From: Penelope pileata
Taxonomy: Eukaryota > Chordata > Aves > Galliformes > Cracidae
Assembly: GCA_013396635.1 (NCBI GenBank)
Contig: WBMW01000795.1
Span: 251,653 to 315,652 of the forward strand
Direction of reading: 5' to 3'
Length of the DNA: 64,000 nucleotides
Below are positions 11,991 through 22,770 of this stretch, piece after piece. The position numbers and the translations under genes are program-made. The notes under the pieces are model-generated. The model was not told the DNA's origin, searched no databases, and saw nothing but the letters and a program-made list of their open reading frames with translations. Every line of letters starts with the position of its first letter. The stretch's first letter is position 1.

Positions 11991-14900
11991 CTGAATGCAG
12001 TCACAGAATCTAGAGGAAAGTGAAAGCAGTCAAAATCAGTGCGTATATTAGATCTGGACTTACCTATAAGTTGCTGCAGATGGAAGCTCTACTAATAATC
12101 TGACGTGACACTATTTATGGGAGCTCAGGTCTGTATGTTTGAACTACTTGCTGATGGTAAGAGTAAGAAAGTTGTCTTACTTGTGCAAGTAATAGGACTA
12201 CAAATACTACCTCTCAAGACTGACACAAGATTGATGACATAGTAATCTCTTCTATAAAATTCCGTGAGCTTGCTTAGGGTCATCTCATTTTCCATCTCCT
12301 GAGATTAAAGTATCCACATCAGGAAAAAAAAAAGAGAAAAGACCTGACTGACCATCTGAATGTTGAGCATGAAGCCTCAGGAAAAAATAGCATTTTATTT
12401 TGTTTTGATGGCTGAACTGGAAAGCAAATGAACAATTAAACCTGTTCAAAGACTGAATGAAATCAAATTTGATGCTGCAGAAATAAAACCTTTTCTGAAT
12501 TCCCAAGGTAATTCAGTGGACTGAGGAAAACAAAGCACTTATATATGATAAAACTCATGAGAGATGCACAACTCTGCTCTCAGAACAAACTGAAAAGTGC
12601 TTTCATGTTAAGAAATAGTTCCAAGCATTGTCTTCTGAATGCTTATGCATTTGGTCAAAGGATTTTCCCCCTGATGTATATCACTTTGGCAAACTCTTCT
12701 GAAGATGTGTTGGCATCTCAGAATTTAACAGCAGTGTTCATTAGGTCAGAACACAGCAGGACTGTACATGCCAACAGCTGTTAATGCACCGGTCAGCTGC
12801 AACAGTACTAAAAAACCACCAATGTGGATGTCATATTGAGCTTTGTTGAAATGGGACTTATTTACTTTATTATTTTGGTCAGGGCATACAGATACTTACA
12901 ATTTAAAGTGTCTTCTTCACAGAGGATCATCCAGAAAAATGTTGAACAAGCTGTTTTAAAAGCCTGATTTAGCACATTGAGGCTATACGTAAGATTCAGA
13001 CAGTGTTTCAAGAAGTTGGACACATACTGAATAAAAATGAATGTAAACTGAGAAGAAACAACATCCACTTTCAGGAGTGCGTAATCACTAGTGTCATCTG
13101 CAGAATGGCAGATCTAACAGCTCAGGCATTATTGGGGTATAATTAGTTTCTAAGACAAATGCATACTTTACATGGCTAAAGTTTCAAGCTTTACTTTTGA
13201 GCTAGTACATTCAATGAACAGATGTGAGAACAAGCTATTCAGTGAGATTAATGAAATCCTGATTCTCCTATTTTTAACTCAACCATTATTATAGCTGAAG
13301 TACCATTCTGCAATGAATTGTCCCATATCTTAAAGAGGCAAGCAGTGAAAGAAGACCTATTTGTCAGGCACACTGTCTGACTGAGAAAAAATCTACCCTT
13401 AAGTTCTAAAAATAACCTAAATATTTAAATACCTTAAAAGATTTTATAATAGACCTTTCTATGCTTATCAAAACCCCAAACAGATTCTCTTAATTACACT
13501 TGCAATGCATCAATATTTACTTAATGTACTGATCATATTCAATCTACCATAGCTATGGTAACAACATTGTCACTGGTAGATGGACTACAAAGAAACCATC
13601 TGCTCAAGACAGGTGTCTGGGAGCATGACTCCAGGTGTAAAACATGCGGTAGCAACCAGCTGGCTAAAATCTGTTTGATTTGAACACAGTTTTGACAGCT
13701 TTGTGATCAGTACTGGGAGAGCTCACCAGGAGACTAGGTGGATCCTGATAATGCTATGCACTGACAGTATAAGCAATAGATTACCCCAGGAACTGAGAAT
13801 GAAAGAAAGATCTTTTGGTGCTTCCTGAAAGCTTGAAGACTGATATTCCCCAAGGGCTGAGCAAGGATGTTACCGAGATCATCAGATACAGACTTTACAT
13901 TCACCAGTATATGATTCACCTAGGCCATTTGTCTCAACTGGAAGTACTTACTGTCCCATGTGGTAGGTCAATAAGATCAGAGCAATTGCGATTAATTGCT
14001 TATATCTTCAAGCTTGTCATAACATTACGGGTGGTGATCCGTATCATCTGGTTGGGATGAAGTATCCTCTTGTGTCACCACTGTGCTTTGAGCCAGGAGG
14101 CCTTGAAAAATAAAGTGATGTAGGCTCAAAACTGGCTACAACTCAAAATTCCTCTCATAGTTTGTTCCCTGCTTGCAAAAGACTGTGTCACAACAGATCT
14201 ACTCCAAACTCCTGCAGGGTGTATGGAGGTTCAGCACTATCATGAAGGCCAAAGGTGGCATTGTTCTACATTCATGAACAGATATGTCCATGCCCCAATT
14301 CTGATAGCTCCTCTAAGCCATAGGTTTAGGATCCTCATCAAGAGCAATCTTGGATAACAGGAGAAATTACAACACACAACTCTAGCAGTGCATCTGAGCT
14401 GCTGGAGTCTGGATCTGGTCTTATAGACCTCTTGAAGAGATTTTTGCTCTGAAACCCTTTGTCGGCGGTCCCCCGCCTTCCCCCACAAGCTGGGGTAAGC
14501 CATGTGACGTGTCTAACCAAACTCCACATTGTTTCCTTGATAGGCATGCTGTTTACCCAGCATACAGTAAAAAAGGTAGCATTCACAGCATGAAGGAGGG
14601 AGAAGGAGGAGTTGGCAAACAATTTGAAGGTCACTTTTCTGCTCCCTTTCTTTCATGTTCAAGCCGAAATAAGGGATAGCATGTACTTTATTTGGTTTAC
14701 GCAAGAGTGTTCACATTAACAAACATTTATTTTCCAATAAATTACACCATTTATTTTCCAATGTAAAATAACTTGAGGAGTTATGTTAAAAGAAAACCAG
14801 CAACAAATCTTCTCTCTCTTAACTGACTTTCTTCTCTCCCATACACAGTTTTTACATTGTTTTATGAGTTTTGCAGTTGTGGAACATTTCTAGATTTAGA

Positions 14901-15193
14901 TTGCACATAGTTCTTTCTCATCTAATTTAGTTCCAGTTTCTATGTGAAAGCCAGTATATTTTAAGAGGCAATACTTGGAGAATTTTAGGTCACCTGAGCT
15001 GTAGCTGTAAGTTAAGCCATAGTTCTGCCATACAGGCGCAGAGTACATTTTTATGTTCATCTTTTTAATAGTATCCTAAATAAACAGAATACATTGAAAA
15101 TAACTAACTACTCTCTCCAGAATAGTTCCTTTAGGAGCATCAAAAAAAAGTGTTAAGGATACTGTCACAATCACCACAAGGGAAGAAAATGTA
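11991..15193. other. Intronic stretch, no gene recognised
   Basis: AT-rich sequence between the CR1 and the mariner. A short perfect palindrome, CCATAGCTATGG, lies near 13549-13560. Open frames here (for example at 13815-14060 and 14338-14634) lack codon-like composition, splice boundaries or recognisable motifs. Confidence 0.4.
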
Positions 15194-15740
15194 CAAGGAC
15201 TGCCACAAAAGTAATGCTCCCTATTTTACTCTGGTGGCCCGCAACAACAGAGGTGGATTTTAGTGCTATGGCAGTCAAGGTTGACTCTTTCCACCAATAT
15301 TCCATTACATTTTGTTGCCGTGCAACAGATGGCAGCAGAGGGACAGTCTGACACAATGGTGTCTGACATGGAAGTGTGGATGAAGCAAAGGTATGGAACT
15401 GAATACCTCCATACGGATAAAATGGCACCCATTGACATTCACTGAAGTTTGCTGGATGTTGATGGAAACCAAACAGTGGATATGAGCACAGTGAGGTGGT
15501 GGTTGTGCATTTCAGCAGCGGTGACAGGGATAGCAGGGCACCTCCGCTGGTGCAGATTATTACAAGCATAGCATGCAGACTCTTGTTCATTGCTGTCAAA
15601 AATGCACAGCTAATGGTGGTGCCCATATTGGGAAATAGTGTTTTGTTGCTGAGAATTTGCTCTATGAATTAGTGTTACTGTGTTCTTTATTGTAGCTTCT
15701 ATGAAAAAATAGAAAAGATGCATTTCTTTCAGAGCAACCT
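15194..15740 (+). mobile_element. Internally deleted mariner (Galluhop-type)
   Basis: The left end resembles the Galluhop/Mariner1 terminus of galliform birds (a CAAAAGTAATGC block at about 15206). The right end ends in AGAGCAACCT. The + strand frame near 15328-15445 retains the transposase start region, with SDMEVWMKQRYGTEYLH followed by KMAPIDIH, which matches the mariner N-terminal helix-turn-helix region. It then hits a stop (a Galluhop-type Arg codon changed to TGA) and continues past it as QTVDMSTVR. After about 15525 the sequence jumps directly to the 3' non-coding part, so the catalytic DD34D domain is deleted. It is a non-autonomous dead copy about 547 bp long. Confidence 0.8.
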
Positions 15741-18700
15741 AAATATAATTGCCACATAACTGGGAAAAAGATATAGGAGGCAAAACCACAGTTGTGGTTT
15801 GGTGGCCATCAGTGATATGGCACATCCACCTATGTACTTTAAACAGTTGTGAGATAATCTGTTACATACTAATATGAACATGTGTTGCAGGCCCTGACTT
15901 CCACAATGCATTGTACAATGATTGAATATGAAACATTTTCTGCTTTTAAACATTTCTTGGTGTATGAGCAAAGTATTGCCATCACTGTTTTCCATGATGC
16001 TTACAAGGATGGCTTTACATTTATTTTTCTGCAAGCTGATTTTTAACATTGATCCAAGGAATAACAGGCTGAGGTTTGTCTAGATACTCTCTTCTGACCT
16101 CTCATTTTTTGGATGGGCTTAAAAGGCTTTATAAATGCCACAAAGGCATAGCTCTGAAGACCACTGGAGCACCAGGCAGGTCCTGTAACTCCGTTCCTCT
16201 GGAGAGAACACTGAAATTGAGCAGATGTAACAAAAATGCTTGAAAAATGCTATAAGCACAAGGGAATATACAATTCTAACCTCATAGCTTGGTATTGATA
16301 CAGCTTGTTGCTTGAAGTTGCCTGGTGACCAGGGAGATGAGCCAAGGAGAGCTCTCAGACCTCTGTAGGCCCAGCAGTTTCAGTGCCCACGAAGAAGGAT
16401 GGTCTGTGGATGGGTGCAGGAGGCAGAATTGGGCATTTTGTATTGCATAAATTTTATTTTGGTACAAGGGACTACATGAACTTACAAGTCTACTCGCCCC
16501 TTAACTTCTGCTGCCCCCAGTGAAATGAGGAAATTCAAAATCCAAACTCACTTTTTGTCAAAACAATCTGAAATCTCCCCATTTGATAACTTTTATAAAT
16601 ACTTGTACTATCAGGATTCACACTTTCTTTCTGGTGAATCCAGCTTTCAGCTCCTCCCTGGTATATTTTTCAATATTGACAATAAGCCAAAACCCCAAAG
16701 GCCGAATCAGGTTTGATAACCACCAGTGTGCAGTTTAACACAGCTGTGAGTGAATTCAGTGTCAGAGTTTTGAAATTAAGTCAGATTATAAAAAATAAAT
16801 GGGGAAGCAATAAATGGGGCAGAATAGTTTCGTTCTGACAAAACACATTAGCTTCTAGCGGGCAAGCTGAAATACTTACATACTCGTACCTCTGTGTACA
16901 TTTATCTTTATACATCTGAGAAGGTAAATTCTTGGAGAGATTCAAATGTTAGAGAAATATCTGTTAGAATAGGAATGCATTTTACTAGTAAAATAACCCA
17001 CTTCTCCTTCACTCCTGCTGTTACAATCCCCACTGTGGCCTGGAAACCAGATGATTTTGAAAAACAAGAAGCCTGATTCTGAACTCATGTATGATTGAGT
17101 AAATCTGGAGTAAAGCTTCCAAACAGCATGGAGTGGCTTCAAACTTACACCCAGCTTCTGAGATCAGAATCCACTCTGAAGTATTTAATTCCTACCAGTG
17201 CGATGTCCCGCTGCTTCACTGAGGCTGCTGTCTGCCACACACAGCATTTTCTGTCATTCAGTAAGAGGAAACACAGTGTGAGCTCTGCAGCTGGACCTGC
17301 ACACTGATGCTAGGAAGGGCAGCACAGCAGCCAGAACTTGAAAACAATTTATTTTGAAATTCTTGCTCCCCCTCCTCAGCCTTCTCTGCAGGGCCACAAT
17401 TACAGGAAATGGGGCAGGATACTTTCAGACCGAGGGGAGCCAGAACAAGGCTGGAAGTGGATCAGGAGTTCAAGGGGAGACTGGACAAATACTTGGACCC
17501 TTTGAGGGTTACAAATAGGCAAACCACATCAAACTCAGGAAATTCCCTGAGCTGAAAATAGTTAGAGACTGAAAGCATTTGGATGAAGCAGCTAGTCTGG
17601 CTCTATCCTTACTCTTCCATGGTGTCTGCTTACAACAATGGTAAAGAGGAGATACTGACACACATTTTGACCTCAGTCTGAGTGGCTAATATTTAATTTA
17701 TTGGCAGAGAAGACCTGAGGACTGAGGGAGAAGCAGCCAGGAGAATGGTGCAGTGAGGGGTGCCTCATTCAAGATTCTCTGTCAAGAGTTACAGGACATT
17801 TTTTTCTTCTTTTCATTTGGTTTCAGTTCAGATTTTCCCACATTACATTGAACTTATGTTCACATTGACTTCAGCATTCAGATTTCACTCTGTTGAGTAG
17901 ATTCCATCTGCAGTTTGGCAGACCTGCAGATAATTAGCTCTTCCTTGTAATTAAATTTCCAGTTAATGTCCCATTAAGATAAATGAGAAGAATTCGCATC
18001 TTCTGCTTAAGTGGTGATTTCACAAAATGCGGAATTTCATAGACTTTGAACAAACAAGCACTTCCATTTGCTAAGGTGAGACACATTTGTAATATAGTAG
18101 CAGATCTTAAAAATTTACGTCTTCTGAAGATTTTTTTCGCACAAGAACTTCAGTGCTCAGCAGATGAGCCGTCCAGGGGAAGAGTAGAACCTGCATTGGG
18201 TTAAGGAACCTGAGCAACAGGTTCTTGCATCAGTTCACATTTGCTTTCTCATGCAATCAATGTCATGGAAACCAGAATTTTCACAGGTAGATGCTAACCG
18301 CACTTCCCTGTCCAACCTGAGGCAACTGAGGCCTGGTTTCTGCAGCTGAGCGTTCACCAGCATGGCTGAGAGCAGCAGACGAGGTGAGCGGGCAATGCCA
18401 CCGGCACCGGAGGCACAGCAAGGAGATGGGATGTGCAGGAAGGAGAGGCAGTGGGGGGAACCTCACCGATACCCACTCATTTTCTGAGTCCATGTGGACA
18501 ACAGCATGTTTCACTTTACCAGCATGTAAAATGTGAAGAATAAGACTTACCTTCCCCTGCATGATACATTGAACAAAGGAAATGCCACCTAAGACTAAGT
18601 ACTCAGAAAAAAGCAGGCCTCAAGGTGCAGGTGTGTCTGAAAAACAAATATAATACAAACATCATACACACTGCCTAAAGAGTAAAAAACTCTCTGCTGT

Positions 18701-20621
18701 GAAGCTCTGGGAAACAAACCCTTCCCCCTTTATGTATTTCATGAGAAGAGAATGGAGAGATGGAGCTGAGAAGGCGTTAGGGTTCTGTATTTTGCATTTG
18801 AACTATTACTAAAAGTATTTTAAAGTACACTTTATGATTTTTGCCACTAATATCTGAATGTGTACTGGTGATTTTGTACTGGCTAAATACACCATTGTTT
18901 CAACCCAGGCCACTCAGGGATGCCCTATATTATTTTCTGTTCTGTTCTGTTCTGTTCTTGTATACAAACAGAGCAGGAGAAAAATGCCTGGGAGACTGGC
19001 AGTTCTAGTTACCCACGGACATAAAAGACCCCTCGGTAGCAAATCTTTGTGTTAAAGTCTCTTGAGACATGCATTGTACCATTTTTGGGCAGATTTTTGG
19101 AAAGGAGAAAGATCTCATTCAACAATAAATGGTTAGATGTGTACTGTGAGCTCTGAATGAGCAAAAGCTGTTGGATTAAGAACAGAATGCTTGGGGTTCT
19201 GAAATTCTGGAGCAAGCAAAGAATTTTAGTAAAATGTAATAAAGGTACAAATTTGCACGTTCTTATAATATGATACAATGTATTTGTAGCTCAATCAGCT
19301 GTAGATTATTTACCTGAAGTGTGGGAACTATTCATCAAGAGTAGCAGTATTTAATTACCTTCTTAAAGCCAAATGAGATTTCCTCAAAAAGCTTGTGATA
19401 TGAGCACATAGAGCATATGCATAGAGCAGTCCTTCCCTAAAAGTTATCCTGCTGGCTGGACCCTTCATTTTTCACCATTTGCTGCTTTCCCTAAATGATC
19501 AAACCTCAATCTGTTTAGATAACAGGTTTTAGCACTTCACTGCCTAGCACAACTCCAAGAAATGAGTAGAGTTGATTAATGTTTTCTTTCTGCGAAGCCC
19601 CAGATACAACAGCGAAAGTTGTTTTGCTTGTGGTTTCAAATTTGGGGAAGAGAATGGACCGGAGGGAGAAATCTTTGTCAAGTGAGAGATGGCGCACTAA
19701 GTTTTTAGCTATTGATTCACCATTGAATTGTCAGCTCTTGTGAAGAAGTTTTAGGTTCTGAGGCTGGGCATAAGGCAGGGAACACAGCCATCTAGCGGCA
19801 GACGCTAACACCCTGCTCGCGTGCCAAAAAAGATCCCCAAAGCAGAAATTTGCTCTGTTCTTACAGGAGTGCCGTTTCCTTTGCTGTTTATTCTTCCTTA
19901 GTCTGTATGCCATCGAAATATTCATTCAAGCTCACAAATAAGCTGCATGTTGGGCAAAGCTCAACATGTTCTGCATGCTGTTGATTTTTTGAAGATCATT
20001 CAGTCTGATGTGCTATCTGTTTTTATTTCTGTAGAAATGGATGTAGCTATAATGTGACTTTCTGCTTTGTTTTGATTTTAATATTCTTATTCAAGCTCTG
20101 AGCAAGGATAAGCTAATGCTGTCTCTAGTTTCATGAAAATACTTATTTTTAAATATGCATTTTGAACTCTAATAGTATGCCTACAGCAGAGTCTGCCTAC
20201 AGACTGTCATGACTTTTTTACATAGCATCCCCATTGTAATCTTTGGAAAAACCTGACGATGAACATCAAACTAATTGTGTTGTTGTGAGCATATACAGAA
20301 ATTACCTTGTGAGGGAGAAAGCAGTTAAGAATTATAGCCATGACTGAAAACAAATAAACTGCAATTTAATCAGAGGTTCCATGTCCCTTTTAGGCAAAGA
20401 GCTCATGAACTAATGTAGTTTTGTTCCTGCCTTTGAAATGATATAACTTTGACCCCTTCTTTGGCAAAAACAGTTCATCTTTACTTTATAGTACTTTGTG
20501 AGTTCTATAGGCAAATAATAATTTTCCAAAGTGTTCCTGTCCTGTATGTTAATGAGGCTAAATGAGGATCTTCTTTATTGCCCATGGCCTTTCTCAAGCA
20601 TTTTCTAACTAGCTCTTCTCC
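15741..20621. other. Intronic stretch, with a possible old CR1 scrap
   Basis: No gene was recognised. Around 17440-17600 the + strand resembles a very diverged LINE 3' region (GGAGACTGGACAAATACTTGG followed by a CTGGAGG-like tail). A (TTCTG)n run lies at about 18936-18957. The region 18281-18470 is somewhat GC-richer but shows no promoter features that can be defended. Confidence 0.35.
18936..18957. repeat. (TTCTG)n short tandem repeat
   Basis: About four pentanucleotide units. A minor simple repeat. Confidence 0.8.
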
Positions 20622-20650
20622 TTTTCCACAGTCCATTGGACTGTGGAAAA
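20622..20650. promoter_or_regulatory. Perfect palindrome carrying two inverted NFAT-like cores
   Basis: Arms 20622-20635 and 20637-20650 are perfect reverse complements of 14 bases around a single-base centre. Each outer end carries TGGAAAA, the consensus recognised by NFAT family factors, in opposite orientations. Its place in or near a T-cell gene makes an enhancer plausible, but this is inference from motif only. It overlaps the acceptor of the candidate exon that follows. Confidence 0.3.
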
Positions 20651-20789
20651 TGAAGGCCTAATATCATGTATTGGAATCAGTGCAATGGGGAAGGCTGTTA
20701 AAATTATTCACTACAAAATCATAGACCCTCATCAGTACCTTCAGCCATTGGTACATTGTGCCCTTGCAAAAATTACCCTGACCTGTAAG
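20632..20789 (+). CDS. Candidate internal exon, unrecognised (possible THEMIS exon)
   Basis: The stretch is open, with an acceptor (pyrimidine tract then CCACAG) and a strong donor (AAG then GTAAGT). Its 158 bases start in phase 2 and end in phase 0, and the next THEMIS exon at 25689 begins in phase 0, so the two could join. The product includes SCIGISAMGKAVK and PHQYLQPLVHCALAK. It does not resemble the proline-rich segment (PPPRPP) that precedes this point in mammalian THEMIS, so the link is weak. The acceptor lies inside a perfect 29-base palindrome, which may be the real reason the site looks conserved. It could be a cryptic or chance exon. Confidence 0.25.
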
Positions 20790-21599
20790 GTAAGTTGGCT
20801 TGCCAACAGATCACGTAAGAAGGCTACCTTAGGATACAACTGAGTAAAAATCTAAAGGTAATTGTTTCCTTTCAAGTCCTAACTATCTTCCATAATAATG
20901 CAAATATTGAGACAAATCAGCAGTTTCCTATCATTTGGATTTGTGCTTCCAATCTGTTACATGGAAGTAACCCATTCCTTCTTCTGTTTTATTTATTTAT
21001 TTTTGAAATTTTGTTTTCACAAACATTGCTATAAATCTAATTGAAGTAGTTTAAAGAAATGTAGTTACTGCAGCTTGCGCTCTCAAGAACCAAGAGAGAA
21101 TTTGGATTTGTATTTATTTGAGGAGGCCTGCAGCTTTGATTGAGATAGCACTTAGCTTGGTTCTGTATTGATACAGTATGAGAATCAAAACCTGTGATTC
21201 TTCTCTGATTCACTGCAGTTTTTATTTAGTCAGTCAGTTCTTAATCAGACTGTCATGCAGACATAATGAAGTTTGAAGCAAGATGATCCCTATTGATATA
21301 GGTAGGTTGTCAATATATAGGTTGCTCTGAAACTCATGAAGTCTTCCCTATATACCAGCAGCTATGTCTATCTTGTTATATGTAGACTGATGTGTACCTC
21401 CCTCTCGTCATGTCCTTAAAATATTCTCCAAAATATTAAAAGCTAAATTTTCAGCATTGTTTGGGCCTCCCCATGAATACTCTGCTATATGACTCTCACA
21501 GAATATTCATTTGTAGCTTTTTTTTCTGAAAAGAATGCAATGTATTTGGACTGGAAAACCCTTTATCACGCTTTCACTCTGTATATACCTTTTTTTTCC
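20790..21599. other. Intronic sequence, nothing recognised
   Basis: AT-rich sequence without supportable coding features. Confidence 0.4.
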
Positions 21600-21890
21600 T
21601 TTCTGCTGGAAAGGTGCATGTGGCAATTAAGCATTTTACAAGTAAATATACTGGTGCAGTAAATGCCAAAGCAAAGATATCTGTCTAGAGCTTTGGCTTG
21701 AGTTTCTGAAGGCAGCAAAGAGTGCCACTCCAAACTGTCTTTAAAGATTGCAGTAAAAGGTTTATGATCTGTATCTGCTAGCATGGGTGACTCGTAACAA
21801 ATGTACTCCAAAGGTGTAGTGCCATGTCCAGCACTGATTGCTCCGACAAATGAGTACTCCTCTTCACTAGAGTCATTTGTAATCATATAA
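21600..21890 (-). pseudogene. Degenerate Ty3/Gypsy-type pol (RNase H) fragment
   Basis: The - strand frame starting at 21886 contains EYICYESP, then ADTDHKPFTAIFKDSLE. This matches the RNase H region of Ty3/Gypsy polyproteins, where a YxxG-like block precedes TDHKPL and an IFKKSL-like block. After that the similarity moves to another frame: a LQKLKPKL-like block is followed by a stop, then by ALAFTAP and YLLV, which recall the usual segment leading to the tether. This points to at least one frameshift and a stop. No LTRs, integrase or reverse transcriptase were found beside it. It is short and decayed, and the call rests on motif spacing seen by eye. Confidence 0.5.
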
Positions 21891-22479
21891 CAGCTTGACT
21901 TTCTGTCTGGAAAGGCACAGTTTTGTCAGACTGGTTTATGCCACTACATCTCTCACAGCATTTTCAGAGACTGTGACAGCTGTTGGTTTCATATTTACTC
22001 CCACACTTTTCTGCACTTTAAACAAATGTTGCTTCTATTTCTTTACCGTGAATGTTCTAGATACTGTTAAAGCTTTCTTTCCTTTAAAAAAAAGAAAAGC
22101 AACCAAAACAACAATGCGTATTATGAACACACGTATAATTTTCTTTCTTTATAAACAGATTCAACAGCTTTTGCTTTTTGTGTGCTTTAAGATATTCTCA
22201 TTCTGCTGTTCTGTCTCAGAGGTTATACTAGTTTTGCTGGGTCACTCTTCCAAATTTCTTTTCCTTGTCTTAATGAGAATTTGTGACCAAATAATGCTGT
22301 TGGCAGTATATGTGGTACATGAACTGCTTTCAGTAGTTTTTAGGGTTATATCTTGCAAAGAAACAGAAATGTCAGGATCTGGTGCATCATGGATAGCAAT
22401 TTGGCTCCTCTAAGAGAAAAGATGTAATAGGCTAGAGCCCCTTGGACTGAAGAAGAGGTTATATATGTCTGTAAAAACC

Positions 22480-22770
22480 TGAGAGAGAGAGTGAATACAA
22501 CAGCTGCATGAAATTATTTGGTAGGACAATTTAAAAAAAAAAAAATGGAAAATTTACACAACGCAGAACTAAGCTCTGGAACTCATTGCCTCATGATGTT
22601 GATAACAAAATTGTAAATGAACTCAAAAAGCGACTGCACATATTAATGAAAGAAATATTCATGGGTACTATTACTAGCCTGAATTTCTGAAGGCAGAGAA
22701 GAATGCAGCTTGGAGCTATGAGAAGCAGAAGCTAACAATTGCAAGGGAAATTGGCATTTTTGAAAAAGGT
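22480..22770 (+). repeat. Old diverged CR1/LINE 3' fragment
   Basis: The + strand contains CTCTGGAACTCATTGCC, then GATGTTG and a CAAAAAGCGACTGCACA block. This follows the order of the ORF2 C-terminus and 3' UTR of ancient CR1 families (WNSLP... then FKKGLD). It is heavily mutated and has no open frame. Confidence 0.5.

Noticed and set aside
18281..18562. GC-richer patch considered as a CpG island or promoter
   Set aside because: It is too short, CpGs are few, and no gene start lies nearby.
21895..22413. 172-residue open frame on +, the longest on that strand
   Set aside because: The product is rich in Phe, Leu, Val and Cys from T-rich sequence, has no recognisable domain and no splice context. 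The other strand holds the pol-like fragment next to it, so this frame is taken as chance.
22250..22413. Open - strand stretch with IHDAPDPDISVSLQDITLKT upstream of the Gypsy-like fragment
   Set aside because: It looks protein-like but matches nothing I know and is separated from the pol fragment by about 360 bases with stops. It is not strong enough to call an exon.
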